Origin: Microbotryum silenes-acaulis
Lineage: Eukaryota > Basidiomycota > Microbotryomycetes > Microbotryales > Microbotryaceae
Length of the DNA: 64,000 bases
Assembly (NCBI GenBank): GCA_003665825.1
Contig: QPFY01000026.1
Span: 102,087-166,086, forward strand
Reading direction: 5' to 3'
In this document: in pieces, positions 45,101 through 55,528 of the stretch
Layout of the letters: every line of letters begins with the position of its first letter
How positions within the stretch are numbered: position 1 is the stretch's first letter
Made by a program: the position numbers and the translations under genes
The notes under the pieces: model-generated
Told to the model about the DNA's origin: nothing
The model's database searches: none
What the model saw: the letters and a program-made list of their open reading frames with translations, nothing else

Positions 45101-46304
45101 ATCGCGGTGGCAAGTACCCAACTGAACACGAGGAAGCAAGAACCGAAGATATGGACCTGTGCCAGCAAAGCGCACACAGTGAGCACCGAGGTCAGAGAGC
45201 CTTGGCACAAGCCTTGCAATCAGCTCACAGATTTTGCGCTCCACCATTGCTCCTCCTGAAAGCCGTCTTCGACCTTGGCATCAACGTAAGCGGGGAAGAA
45301 GAAGCGACTGCAGCAAGACCACGCAAGAACAATGGTAAGTCCAGGGTAGCTCAGAAGAAAGTCCTTGTTCGCCTCGCCGGTGTTGAACGCACCATATCAT
45401 GCCCATATGCGCCATCGTAAGAAGCTCCACACGGCCGAAAAGATGCCCATATTCTCGTTCGTTGTCAGATGGTGCATCGAGCTGCCCTCACTCTGCATCG
45501 CCGTTGCGTCGCCCTTGAGATGGGTTCCTCCCGGACTGGTTCCCGACGCGGGTGGGCCTTGACCTCCCGAGCTTCTCGGTACGGCGCGTCGCCAATCCTC
45601 GGGTGCACCCTGTGCTTCGACAACGACGACATCCACCCCCTGGTCCTCCACGTCCTTGTCGTCGTCGACGCTGCCTCTTCGCTCTCGTCTCCTCGAAAGC
45701 CCCCCTTCACGGTACGAGCTGCCGTTGTCCGATGTCCCTTCGGTCGTCGGATCTCCTAGTGAATCACCTGCAAAAGTTTTGCAACACGTCCAAATTGCGT
45801 CAATCTCGGGCCAAGAAAAGGTCAAGTTGTGCCCCTCGTCCAAAGATGATAAACCATCTCTTCGTGCCGAATATAGTGTGCAGCGTTACCGTCGCACCCC
45901 GGGTCGCGGGCTAGGAACGTTCATCCCCAGACCGAATCCGACACGAGTCCTCGACGTACCTGGAGCGGAGCCATTCCCAATCCTTCTCTTGATCTGATGC
46001 GACCGAGTACAGAGTTGTGCATGCGTCAGTGATGCAATCTATGCCCTACATCCCACCAAGGCAGAGGCGCTTTCGTCGTCGCTCGGGGGCTCTGCCTGGC
46101 CTGGGCTCTTGCTCGACTGACCTTGCTCCATCGGACCTTAAGCCCATCCTTGGCCGAAGGCGGTTGGAAGGCGACTGCGGGGGGAGGCAACGGGTACTCG
46201 CTCTTGCCCGGCCTGGCCGTCGACAGTTGGAACGGCATCTGTGTCTTGGACCCCGTAGAGTACAGGTTGAGACGACCTGAATCTGTAGACGAATCGTTCT
46301 CCAC
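42187..46304 (-). CDS. Membrane-anchored hybrid histidine kinase with receiver domain; frame breaks
   Basis: Phosphorelay sensor likely feeding the Ypd1/Ssk1/Skn7-type pathway (family knowledge). N-terminal part (about 46304-45300): Ser/Gly-rich, then several membrane helices, e.g. CFLVFSWVLATAILQ, ISFYGIQPVFTIPLAP, TVAFCALWIYAINNVIDMY and IVIGLFALGQ with a further helix. The H-box is FHEVRVPLNT (44373-44344), followed by the HATPase N-box INNLASNACKFTPAGG and a G-box (DTGVGIK and LGLSLVRQIV). After a Ser/Thr-rich linker comes a receiver domain with VLVVDDDMLTRKLM, the phospho-acceptor Asp in DITFLDNQMPVTSG (split by an intron at about 42435-42363) and Lys in FVLTKPV near the C-terminus at 42187. 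Frame changes are needed near 44660 and 42235, and an in-frame TGA sits near 45395. The N-terminal boundary is unresolved. Confidence 0.75.
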
Positions 46305-47430
46305 CGATGCGTTGTATCTCCCTACGTGGGCTCACGAGCGGCGGCGGCGGCGAGTTTCGTCAAAGGGACGACCAAGGCACGCCAAGCGCAGATCACTCGA
46401 TCGACCGCGACGGAAGCGGGACTCGAGTCGACGTCAGGACAGAGTTGATGATCCCTTTCCCGGCGGGCAGCTGCAGCTGATAGGTCGATCAACGTGGCCG
46501 AGGATCAGATTGCCGACGAGAGGTTGGAGAAATAAACCGTCGGAGGTAGTGACAACGGGAGCTCTCTCGTCCAAAAGTCCGCCCTCTGCCGTCTCGATCA
46601 GCCGTGTTGATCGCGCGCTTGAATAGCTTGAATCTCGCGTGAGGGCGACCGGCACCAAGCAGAAGCGCACGCGAGCGTCGGCCGTCGGCCGGGCCCCGCC
46701 TGTGCGCCTGTTTGCGAAAGTCAGTGGAATGCCCGAAACGGCGTCTAGCGAGCTTAAAAACACTACTACAGGACTCCCAAAGACCAACATTTGTAAAGCT
46801 TGAAATTCAGAAGAGATGTTCAGCAGTAGATACTGTGAAACTCAGAAAATTACCAACGCTCTGGAAAGGACCGTTCATCTTCCTCCCTCCTATCCTCGAA
46901 CCTCTTTTTTCCTTCTCCCTCCTTCCAACCCAAAGTCGTAACCGGCAAATCCCTCCACCACTGCACCCAGCGATGAAATGCTGTATTTCCATGTCGGCCT
47001 TTTGTCTTGTTGCATCTGCGTTAACGTCAACAAACCCCCTCTTGGGGCAAAATCTATATTCAAGGAATTCGAGCGTGTGGCGTGTGGCGAGTTTGGGGAC
47101 CAGTTGGGCAAGATCGCGCCAAAGCGAGGGCCTAGGCGTCGTGTCGTGGCTCCTCCCGGGTTGTCGGCCCCCGAGACAACGGGTTTTTACGCGTCTCTAC
47201 TCCGTCGGAGTCCTACGCCCGTCGACCCGATGTCCATTCGGGCGGCTCTCGGCGATTTCGACCGATTTTGGCGCAGGCTCATCGCTTTGAGGAGGACCAG
47301 TGGCTGCCGGGTTTCGTCACCCCAACTCATACTGCTGGACCAGGCGCTCGCCCGTGCCTAGGACCTTCCAAAGTCATTATTTTGACATGCTAGGTAGATA
47401 CTACGTCATGCTGGTCACGTCATGTTGGCT
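46305..47430. other. Intergenic or unresolved histidine kinase 5' region
   Basis: No gene could be supported. Part of it may be the upstream region or first exon of the histidine kinase, and its right side the promoter of the Gln-rich gene. Confidence 0.25.
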
Positions 47431-49942
47431 ATGGTGAACAGCTCATTCTTATCGCGGCCAAAGTTACATCTTCTTAAAAGATTGCACACAAAACACCTCC
47501 ATCAAATGAGGTTCTCGGACCCCAGACCAACGGGCAGCCGTCGTCTTCCTTCACCAGCTCGACCCCGGCTTCCTTCGAGACCTTCGAGTCAAATTCGACC
47601 CATGCCGCCCCCGCTGCTTCGACCTCGACCCATGCTGCCACTGCCGCCGCCGCCGCCAAGCCTGCTCTCAAGGTGCCGACCTGGGTCAAGAAGTCAGAGC
47701 CCGCTCCCGAGCCCGTCGTCGAGTCGCAGCCGGAGGCAGAGCCCGCTCAACAAGAGCAGCAACAGGAGACTTTTGCCGAGCCCGCTGCTACAGAAACCGT
47801 GACCGGATGGGGTGACGTTTCCGCCGCGACGACGGACAAGGCCGATGCTTCGGCCGAAACCGAGTCGACGACCGCTACCGTCGGATGGGGTGATGAGGTT
47901 CCGAGCCAGCCCGCCACCGGTGGATGGTCCGACCGACCCGAGACGCCCGTGGTCAAAAAGTCCAAGGTCATTGCCCCGGGATCCAAGATCTCGTGGGCTC
48001 AGATCGCTCGCCCTCCTTCGCCCCCTAAGCCTGCCCCCGCTCCCGTCGCCGCTCCCGCTCCTACCCCTGTTGCTGCCCCCGCCCCCGCCCAAGCCGCCTC
48101 TTCGGAACAGAAGCCCGAAGCAGCCGCAGAGCCCGCCTCGGCTCCCGTCATCAATTTGCCCTCGTCGGTCGACTCGACAGAGGCACCCGCCTCGACGACC
48201 TCGGGATGGGCTGCGGCCGAACCCGAACAGCAGGCCTCGGCCCCGGCCCCCGCCGCCGCTCCTTCCGCTTCCCTCGACCCGTGGGGCACCCCGGCTCCTT
48301 TGGCCGCCGGCGAAGGATGGGCCGATGTTGTCGTCGCTTCAAACGAAACTTCGACGAACGCTTCGACCTTCCCCGAGGTCGCGGCCCACCTCCCACCTAA
48401 CGACCTCAACGCCGCTGGACCGATCGAGATCTCGACTTCTGCCCAACAGCAACAACAACAACCCGCTGCTGCCGTGGAGCAGTCGCAACCCCAGGTGTCT
48501 GATTCGGTCGACAACAAGTTCGGCGCCGGACCGCCTGGATTGCCGCCCAAGAGGGCCCAACAAGAGGCCGTCGTCTTGCCCGGCGCGACCTCGTCCGAGC
48601 AAGCGCCGATCGGCGTTCAGTTCGGTAGCTTGAGCTTGTTTGACGGGCAACCGTCGTTCGGTCAGGAGCATTTGCAGCAACAACAACAGCAGCAAGAACA
48701 ACAACAAAAGAGTGAGCCGATTGCGCAACAGCAACCTCAGCAACCAGCTCAACAACAGCTGCAGCAACAAGGGTAAGTTCTTTGGGGCAGTAAGACCGTA
48801 CTCGGGAAGATGTCATGAAACTGACGTGTTGTTCGTTGTTTCGTGATCTCAGCTACGGCCAACAATACGCTCAACAAGGTGGCTACGCCGACCAATCGTC
48901 GCAAGGTTACCAACAGGCGCAGCAACTCGACTCGACCGGTGCCGGTGCCTTCTCGCAGGCCCCGCCCAACCTGTTCGGCCAACAATCCGCTTTCGCTCGT
49001 TACCCGAACCAATCTTACGGCCTGCCGCAACAGTACCAACAGCCGCAGCAGCAACAACAGCCGCAACAACAGCAACAGCAGCAACCGCAAGCGCCTCAAC
49101 AACCTTCCGCCGAGGATGCTTCGAACCCTTACGGTGTTAGCTCGTTCATCAAGAACGACCACTCCGCCGCTTCGCCTTACTTCCAAAACCCGGCGCAACA
49201 ACCCCACTCGCCGGCGCCTCAACCTTCGGCCTACGGTGCCTCGCCTTTCAACTCCACTGCCTCGCCGTTCGGTAACGCTCCTCAGCAAGCGCAACAGCAG
49301 GCTCAACCACCGCAGCAACAGCAGTCCGCGTCGGACTACTTGTCCTTCTACGGTGGTGGTCAGGACGTCTCGCGCATAGGCTTCTACGATGCGTACGCGC
49401 AGTACTCGCAGCAGCAACACCATGCCCAGCAACAACAAGCCCAACCGCCTTCGCAAGGTGTTCAACCCGCGGCCGATCCGACCGCGAACGGCGCTGCGGC
49501 CGCGACGACCCCTGTTCCTCAGCCACAACAACAGCAGCAACAGCAACAGCATCAGCAAGGTGGCTACGGCCAGATGATGGGTGGTTACGCTGGCGGAACC
49601 GGTTACTCGCCTTACGGCGCGTACGGTGGATACGGCTACCAACAACCCGCGTACGGTTACCAAGCTGGGTTGCCGCAACAAGGTTACGGTTACTACGGCT
49701 ACGGTGCGCAACAGCAGCAACAACAACCTCAGCAACAACAACAGGGTGGTCGAAGGGGTTACAACAACGCTGGTGCGTCGAACCAGTTGCGAGGGTACGG
49801 GCAAGGTTCGTACGGTTACGGAGCGCAACAACCGCAGCAACACCAGATGCAAGGACAACCTCACCACGCCCAAGCCGGTCAACAAGGCGGACAGGCCGGG
49901 CCGGGCAACTCCAAGGACCTCGATAGTCGGGGGTTCTTTTAG
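47431..49942 (+). CDS. Gln-rich, prion-like low-complexity protein (possibly Def1-like)
   Basis: Proposed exons are 47431-47433 (ATG only), 47526-48772 and 48853-49942, which join exactly in frame to 779 aa. The first 400 residues are Ala/Pro/Ser/Glu-rich with repeated Trp-Gly motifs (GWGDVS, GWGDEVP, GGWSDRP, GWAAAEP) and a short conserved-looking ISWAQIARPP. The last 370 residues are Gln/Tyr/Gly-rich (YGQQYAQQGGY, YGGYGYQQPAYGY). It ends NSKDLDSRGFF. The composition resembles basidiomycete Def1-like proteins, which act in RNA polymerase II degradation, but the N-terminal CUE domain of Def1 is not found upstream, so the name is tentative. The start relies on an ATG followed directly by a GTGAAC donor; without it no in-frame ATG precedes the conserved part. 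A long Leu/Arg-rich antisense ORF here is a codon shadow. Confidence 0.78.
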
Positions 49943-50201
49943 ATTGACAGGAAACGAGTGAAGAAAGCAGGGAGAGGAGGGAGGGCAAAGAAACTTTGTC
50001 GTTCCCCCCTTTTTTTTCGTAACTCCCCTGTAAATGAGTTTTTCTTCTCTAACTCCACAACGTAGGACGAAGAGGCAAACCCACACAAGCTATCGCTACT
50101 CATTTTATCACGCCTTGTCAATGTCATGCATTGCAGAAGGAGAGTGCGTCGCAGACGAGAGAGCTTCGTTCAATCATGGACTGGCATTACATAATCGTCC
50201 A

Positions 50202-51915
50202 TCACGACCTCTTCAGATACACAGCATCAACCTGCTTCACACTAGGATACTTGTACATGATCCTCCTCTCGTAGTTCCCTCCCAACTCCTTCTGCAACGG
50301 GTTTCCTTCCAAATACACCGTCTCCAATTCCTTGCTCTCAATCTCGGGCAGTTCGGTCAATTGATTATCGTTGGCCCAGAACTCGGTCAGGTCGACGAGG
50401 GTCTTCAATGCCGTTGAAGCGATGGAGGTGATCTTGTTGTGGCCGATATCAAGTGTCGTAAGTTGGGTATTGTGTTCAAGACCGGAGAGCTCGGTCAGTC
50501 CGTTGTGGGAGAGATATAGTTCGTCCAACGAGGTCAAGGTTTCGAGTCCTTCGATCTTGGTCAGTCGGTTGCCTGTTACAAGTGGGTGTTCGACCCACAG
50601 TGTTAGAGTGCATTCCGTCCATCTTTAGAAACCACCAATCCCTCTCACTCACTCTGAATACTCAGTGTTCTCAGGCCGGTTAGCCCTTCGAGGCCTTCGA
50701 TCTTGGTGATTTTGTTCTTGCCCAAGAACAAAGACCTCAGATTGGAAGAGATAGGGAGGTTCTCGATCGACTGATGGGGGTAGCCGTGATCAGCCCGAGG
50801 AGCGTCAAAGCAAGCTTAGATCCGGTTACGTACCCTGATCCGATTTCCGCCAAACTCCAAGTAGGTCAAGTTGGTTCGATGTCGCACGCCTTGTATGCGA
50901 GGGAGCTTATTTTGGATGAGGTAGAGGTGGGTCAATTCGGGATAGGCGTAGGCCGAGTCGGACGAGTCATCTTCCAGTTCAGAGATGGATCGGAGGAGAT
51001 TGAACGAGAGGTCGAGCGATCTGTTTCGTCATACAGATCGGAGGTCCTCTTGGTCAGCAATCGTGCGATACGAAAGCCCAATGTCGACACACCGACTCAC
51101 TTCAAGCTCGGCAGATTCTCCAACCCTTTGACGCTCTTGAGACTATTGTCGTACAGGTCGATCTCCTCGAGCTGCTTCAGTCCTCGCAATGGCCACTGGA
51201 CTTGCTCCTCGCCTGATCGGACCTCCTGGTATGGGAACTCGTCCTCCTTCTTTTTGGCATCCGGGTCATCGAGTTCGTCCTCGTCAATCTCGTCGCGGTG
51301 CTGAGGTGCTGTTGCTGTGGCAGATGCAGCTGCGGCGTCGGAAGCAATGGTCGGGATCGACACTTCAAGTGCTGGTGGTGGTAAGGGTCTGTACGAAAGG
51401 GATGTCAAGAGGTTTTGTCGCAACGAGATGCGCTATGAGTCGTTCGCATGCCTCTTGCGGGGTCAGCTGGATGTAGAGTCTCACGATGGGAAGCAGCAGC
51501 GACACCCGCTCACCTCGACCTGTGTGAACCGATGCAGGTCCAGACCTCTCAACGTCCTCAGCCTCTGGTGTGTGAGTTCCAAATCGAGCGCATCATCGGG
51601 TACATCAGCGAGCAAGGCTTCGTTGTCCTTCAACGCTTCCCCCTCGTGTACGACGTCACTCGGCTGGCCATTTGCTGTAGCCGAGGACGAGAGGTCCTGT
51701 ATCGGTTCACCCATAACGAGACGCGCCTTCCTCTGGTCCCTCTTCTTCTGGTCTTCGAAATGACGCTCATCCGTCTTGAGGTTAAAGAAGGGCTCAGGGT
51801 TGGCCAGCGCATGAGGGGAGGGAGGTGGCGAGGGCGAGGGGGAAGCCGAGGGGGCATCATCATCCAGGCCTTGGGGGAGGTGATGAGCGCCTTGAGGTTG
51901 AAGAGGGAGCGACAT
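50202..51915 (-). CDS. SDS22: Sds22 leucine-rich-repeat regulator of protein phosphatase 1
   Basis: Nuclear PP1 regulatory subunit that assists PP1 maturation and mitotic exit. Five exons, 51915-51514, 51432-51101, 51020-50834, 50770-50653 and 50572-50202, join in frame to 469 aa. After an acidic, Ser/Pro-rich N-terminus of about 130 aa come consecutive 22-residue SDS22-type LRRs: LDLSFNLLRSI, LYLIQNKLPRIQGV, LEFGGNRIR, LFLGKNKITKIEGLEGL, LDELYLSHNGLTELSGLEH, LDIGHNKITSI and LTEFWANDNQLTEL. The LRR-cap ETVYLEGNPLQ...YRRRI-like end (VYLEGNPLQKELGGNYERRI) follows, typical of Sds22. An Asp/Glu-rich loop of about 45 aa interrupts the first repeats. The start ATG is the first in the exon and lies 293 bp from the divergent PFA4 ATG. 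No frame break. Confidence 0.94.
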
Positions 51916-52208
51916 ATCTGAGCTAGACGAGTAAGCAAAGTGGTCTCACCGGTTGAGGCAGGAGGATGGTGAAAGCAAGCAAGCCAGCAAGCAACGAGAT
52001 GATCGATAATGACGCGCGGTCTGGTCAGCAGTTTAAGCTCGGACCCACTCGGCGGAAAATGACGACGCGCACTGACGCGCAGGCTCGCGCAGGGAGAAGC
52101 AGGGAGCAGGGAGCACCCAACCGCAGCCAACGCGTCCGTCGCACCGATCACGTTCAGTTTCACGTGCTGTGCTATCTGGCTGCTGCGGGAACAGGAGCTG
52201 AGCCGAGC
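51916..52208. promoter_or_regulatory. Shared divergent promoter of SDS22 and PFA4
   Basis: 293 bp between two ATGs pointing apart. No specific element assigned. Confidence 0.45.
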
Positions 52209-53915
52209 ATGGGCAAGTGGGGAGGCCGAATATGGTCAGTTGGCATTTCTTGCGTAGTAAGAAGATCCTTCACGCTGACCACCATCCCCTCCTGCCGACC
52301 TCACCGCCCTCCTGCAGGGTCTCATGCACGACCCTCCTGATCGTGTTCCTCGGCCTGTCCTCCCAAATCTACATCATCATCCCGTGGCCTTCGTTGAGCT
52401 CGGAAGCAAAGTGGCGTACCTTGTTCCCCTTTAATGTGCTCTTGGTTTTGTTGTTGTACAACTACTATCTCTGCATCGCCGTCGACCCCGGTAGGGTCCC
52501 CGTCGATTGGGTTAGTCGTTCACCACTCCTCGGAGCCGTCTCGTGCGACATGGACTCAGGTCTTCTTTTCGCTCGTGCACAGCGTCCCAATCACCTCGAG
52601 CCAATGCAAGTCAAGTCACTGACAAGAACACCTCGATACTGTCGAACCTGCAAAGGTGACCACCCTTTTTCCCCATCTATACCTCTCCTCGCGCGCCTCG
52701 CTGATCCCCCACTTTATGGGGACCCCAAACTCATCAGCCTACAAACCTCCCCGAGCGCACCACTGCAAGAAATGCAAGCGCTGCGTCCTCAAAATGGACC
52801 ACCACTGCCCCTGGGTCAACAACTGCGTCGGCCACCACAACTACCCCCACTTCCTCCGCTTCCTCATCTACGTCGACCTCGCCACGGCCTGGCATCTCGT
52901 CATGCTTTCGCGCAGGGTCTTTTACGGCAATCAATGGATCGATTATACTGATCACGAGATGACGAAGGGTTCTTGATTCTTTTGGTGATGAACTATGTGC
53001 TGTGTCTACCGACTTTCATTGCTGTTGGCAGTTGAGTACCCGCCTTGCTCTTCTCGAACTTCACGAAGCGAAAATCCGGCTTTCGGTTTCGGCATGGCTG
53101 ACGCCTTTGATCTGCTCGTGCGCCTCCAGTGTTCTCGCTCTACCAGTTGTGGTGTCTCGCATCCAACACGACAACGATCGAATCATGGGAAAAGGAAAAG
53201 GTGGCGACCTTGCAACGAAGGGGCCGGATAGGGCAGGTACGTTACTGAAACTTAGTTCCATGGACGAGCGAGCCGGGTTGATGGCGATCACTCTTCGTCC
53301 ACAGTTCAAATACCCCTATCATCTTTCTTTCGTCAAGAACATCCAAGCCGTGCTCGGATCAAACCCGTTGCTATGGCTCGTGCCAGGTCAAAAAGCACCA
53401 GGCGACGGGCTCAAATACAAAGTTGGCAAAGAAGTTGGTGGGTCCACGAATCAATCATCGGGGTACGAAAAGCGCTTTATAAGAGGAAGAGACTTATCAC
53501 ATGACTATTTCTTAATCCACAAGAGGACGACTCGCAATATCTTTGGCCACCTAAAGATCCCTATCTCCCGTTCTCGTCGACTTCTTCCCATCGGGATCAG
53601 GTGAACGACCCTTCGCAAGCCTTCACTTATGGTGCCGAAGCCTTGAACCCGACCCTTTCCTCGCAACTTCATCAGAGGAAGCGAAAGCTTTTCAAGTCCG
53701 ATCGAGCGCCTTACGAGCAATCGTCGGGTGTGGACGACGACGACGATCATACGGCGCTCGACATCGACGAAGGGGGAGAAGACGACATTCCACTTGCCAC
53801 CCTCAGAGCTGATCAGACCAACGGAAGGGTTCGATTGCGAAGAGGATCAGAAGGTTACGAAGTTCGACCTCGAGGCCATGGGGGATGGATGATCCAGGTC
53901 ACACGAGCCGATTAA
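52209..53915 (+). CDS. PFA4: DHHC palmitoyltransferase (Pfa4-like); one or two apparent frame breaks
   Basis: S-acylates membrane proteins; in yeast Pfa4 palmitoylates chitin synthase Chs3 for ER exit, so it may act on the product at 2.3-7.1 kb (inference). Exons begin 52209 (donor about 52235), then about 52318-52510, about 52592-52654 and 52738 onward. Two N-terminal membrane helices ([19 protein letters not shown] and [20 protein letters not shown]) precede the DPG motif. The cysteine-rich domain reads YCRTCK, then [19 protein letters not shown] and [15 protein letters not shown]. Further on, [20 protein letters not shown] and [20 protein letters not shown] (the TTxE motif) follow. One base appears missing near 52972. 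At the C-terminus the frame either stops at 53915 or, with a one-base shift, continues in an acidic tail to 54094. Confidence 0.86.
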
Positions 53916-54094
53916 CGGACCAGACGGTGGGGTTCGAACGACCGCGAGAATTGGACGAGTGGCAAGGCTTGGATTCGAGTGATGGGAGGTATAGAGTTTA
54001 TAGGCCTGGAGACGAGGAAGCGGACGGGAAGCGGACGGATAGCTCGGAGGATGATAGTGGGAGTGGGTGGAGTAGTGAGCAGAGTGCGGATTGA

Positions 54095-55528
54095 ATAACT
54101 TACTGGCTCTTAGCGAAGCGGACGAGTTGGCGGAAACTTGGGAGAGAGGTCCGAGCGCAGCAGGTTTGAGAGGTTGACGAAATTCCGGTGATGTCGAGTG
54201 CATGACGAAATCGGTACCTGATAGGCGCCTGCCTGCCACCTAGCTAGCTCTCATCTACGAATAGCTCGCTATGTAGTCCCCTGATAGGGAGTACAGGTCC
54301 TGATGACCACAAAAGGGCCCGTATCGTGTAGGCGGCGGTTGGGTAAAGTGTTGTCACGGTTGCGAGGCCGAGAACCCGCCGACGCCGGTCAGTTCTCGGT
54401 CACGATTTGCAATGTCTGAACCTGAGCAAGACACCCGCACGCGACCACGTCGACGTCGACCTTACTCCAGATGTTGAGTTCGACCCCAACCCAGTATACC
54501 CAAGTCCCAGATCGATTTGACCATTACCACTTGGTCGTGGTCGGAAAAGGGCTTGCCTGACAACAGAGGCCAGCGCTGCAGACTCGCCGTGATCGGGACT
54601 GGGGAGTGGTACTACTCGACGCGTCCGCGATTGATTCCGACTTCTCCGAAGTCGTACAGACTTCCAAAGCGACACGAACCCGTCCTCCCCTAGGGTGCAG
54701 AGAAAGGCGATCGAAACTCTTCACGGGACCCAGGCTCTGCAAGCCGTTGCGGGCTCTGTGATTCGTCGAGCATGATTTTTCGCGTTGGCGTCAATTTAGG
54801 CTATCTATTTTTAGTCGTCGATCTTCTCGCCGTAGCGTGTTGCGCGCGCGCGTGCGTGCCCTGTACGCCCTGTGCAGGGGGTGACTGTGGGGGATGGGTC
54901 ATTTTAGCCATGGTCGCGTTCGCCGCACGAAGCAGAAGTGGGCCTTTTTAATACCCTCGACTCCACAGAAGGGTGAGCCACGAGCATCTTGGAAGACCGA
55001 GTACAGTCTCCGTAGTCCAACTCCGCCGGCCGACGCTGCAATGGCTCGAACTCCGCCGAATTCCCCCACAGCGGTGGGTCCGCGTCGCCGGGGTGTTGCG
55101 CGCAGACTCTGCTCTCCGACCATGCAAGACAAGTCGGCGACGGGTAAATTTGGGGCTCCTTCTGATTGGTTATAGCCAATTAAGCGACCTACCCCACGAG
55201 TGAGCCCGACCTTGTGCTGGGGTTGGATGGCTCAGGCTCCTGCTTTGGCCAATCAGATCCACTAGACCGTTTGCAGAGCTGTACCCCAGCCTTACGATCC
55301 AACCGCAGTTTGTGAGCTCCGCGCCTCGCACGGGGTTGCACTTAAGTACTGACACACTTCCGTAAGCCTCTCCGTAGCGGCGCCCTCCGATTTTCTCGTA
55401 GCCTGACCTCACCCACGGTATTTTACTTTCTCTCGCCCCCCCTTCTCTTTCTCTCCTACACTCCCAACCTTCCTTTTTTATCTTCGTGCTTGTTTTCTCC
55501 TCTTACTTCCTTCATCCACCACTCTTTA
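54095..55528. other. Intergenic; promoter of permease A with pyrimidine-rich leader
   Basis: 1.4 kb without a supported gene. Immediately upstream of the permease A ATG (about 55425-55525) is a very CT-rich stretch, typical of strongly expressed fungal promoters and leaders. Confidence 0.4.

Noticed and set aside
45385..45405. Selenocysteine reading of the in-frame TGA in the histidine kinase
   Set aside because: Fungi of this type lack the Sec machinery, and neighbouring genes show similar frame damage.
47812..48633. 273-codon Arg/Pro/Ser-rich plus-strand ORF inside the Gln-rich gene
   Set aside because: Out-of-frame shadow of the Ala/Pro/Glu-rich reading frame.
48749..50086. 445-codon Leu/Arg/Val-rich antisense ORF over the Gln-rich gene
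   Set aside because: It is the mirror of CAA/CAG-rich sense codons; the sense strand has an exact spliced frame.
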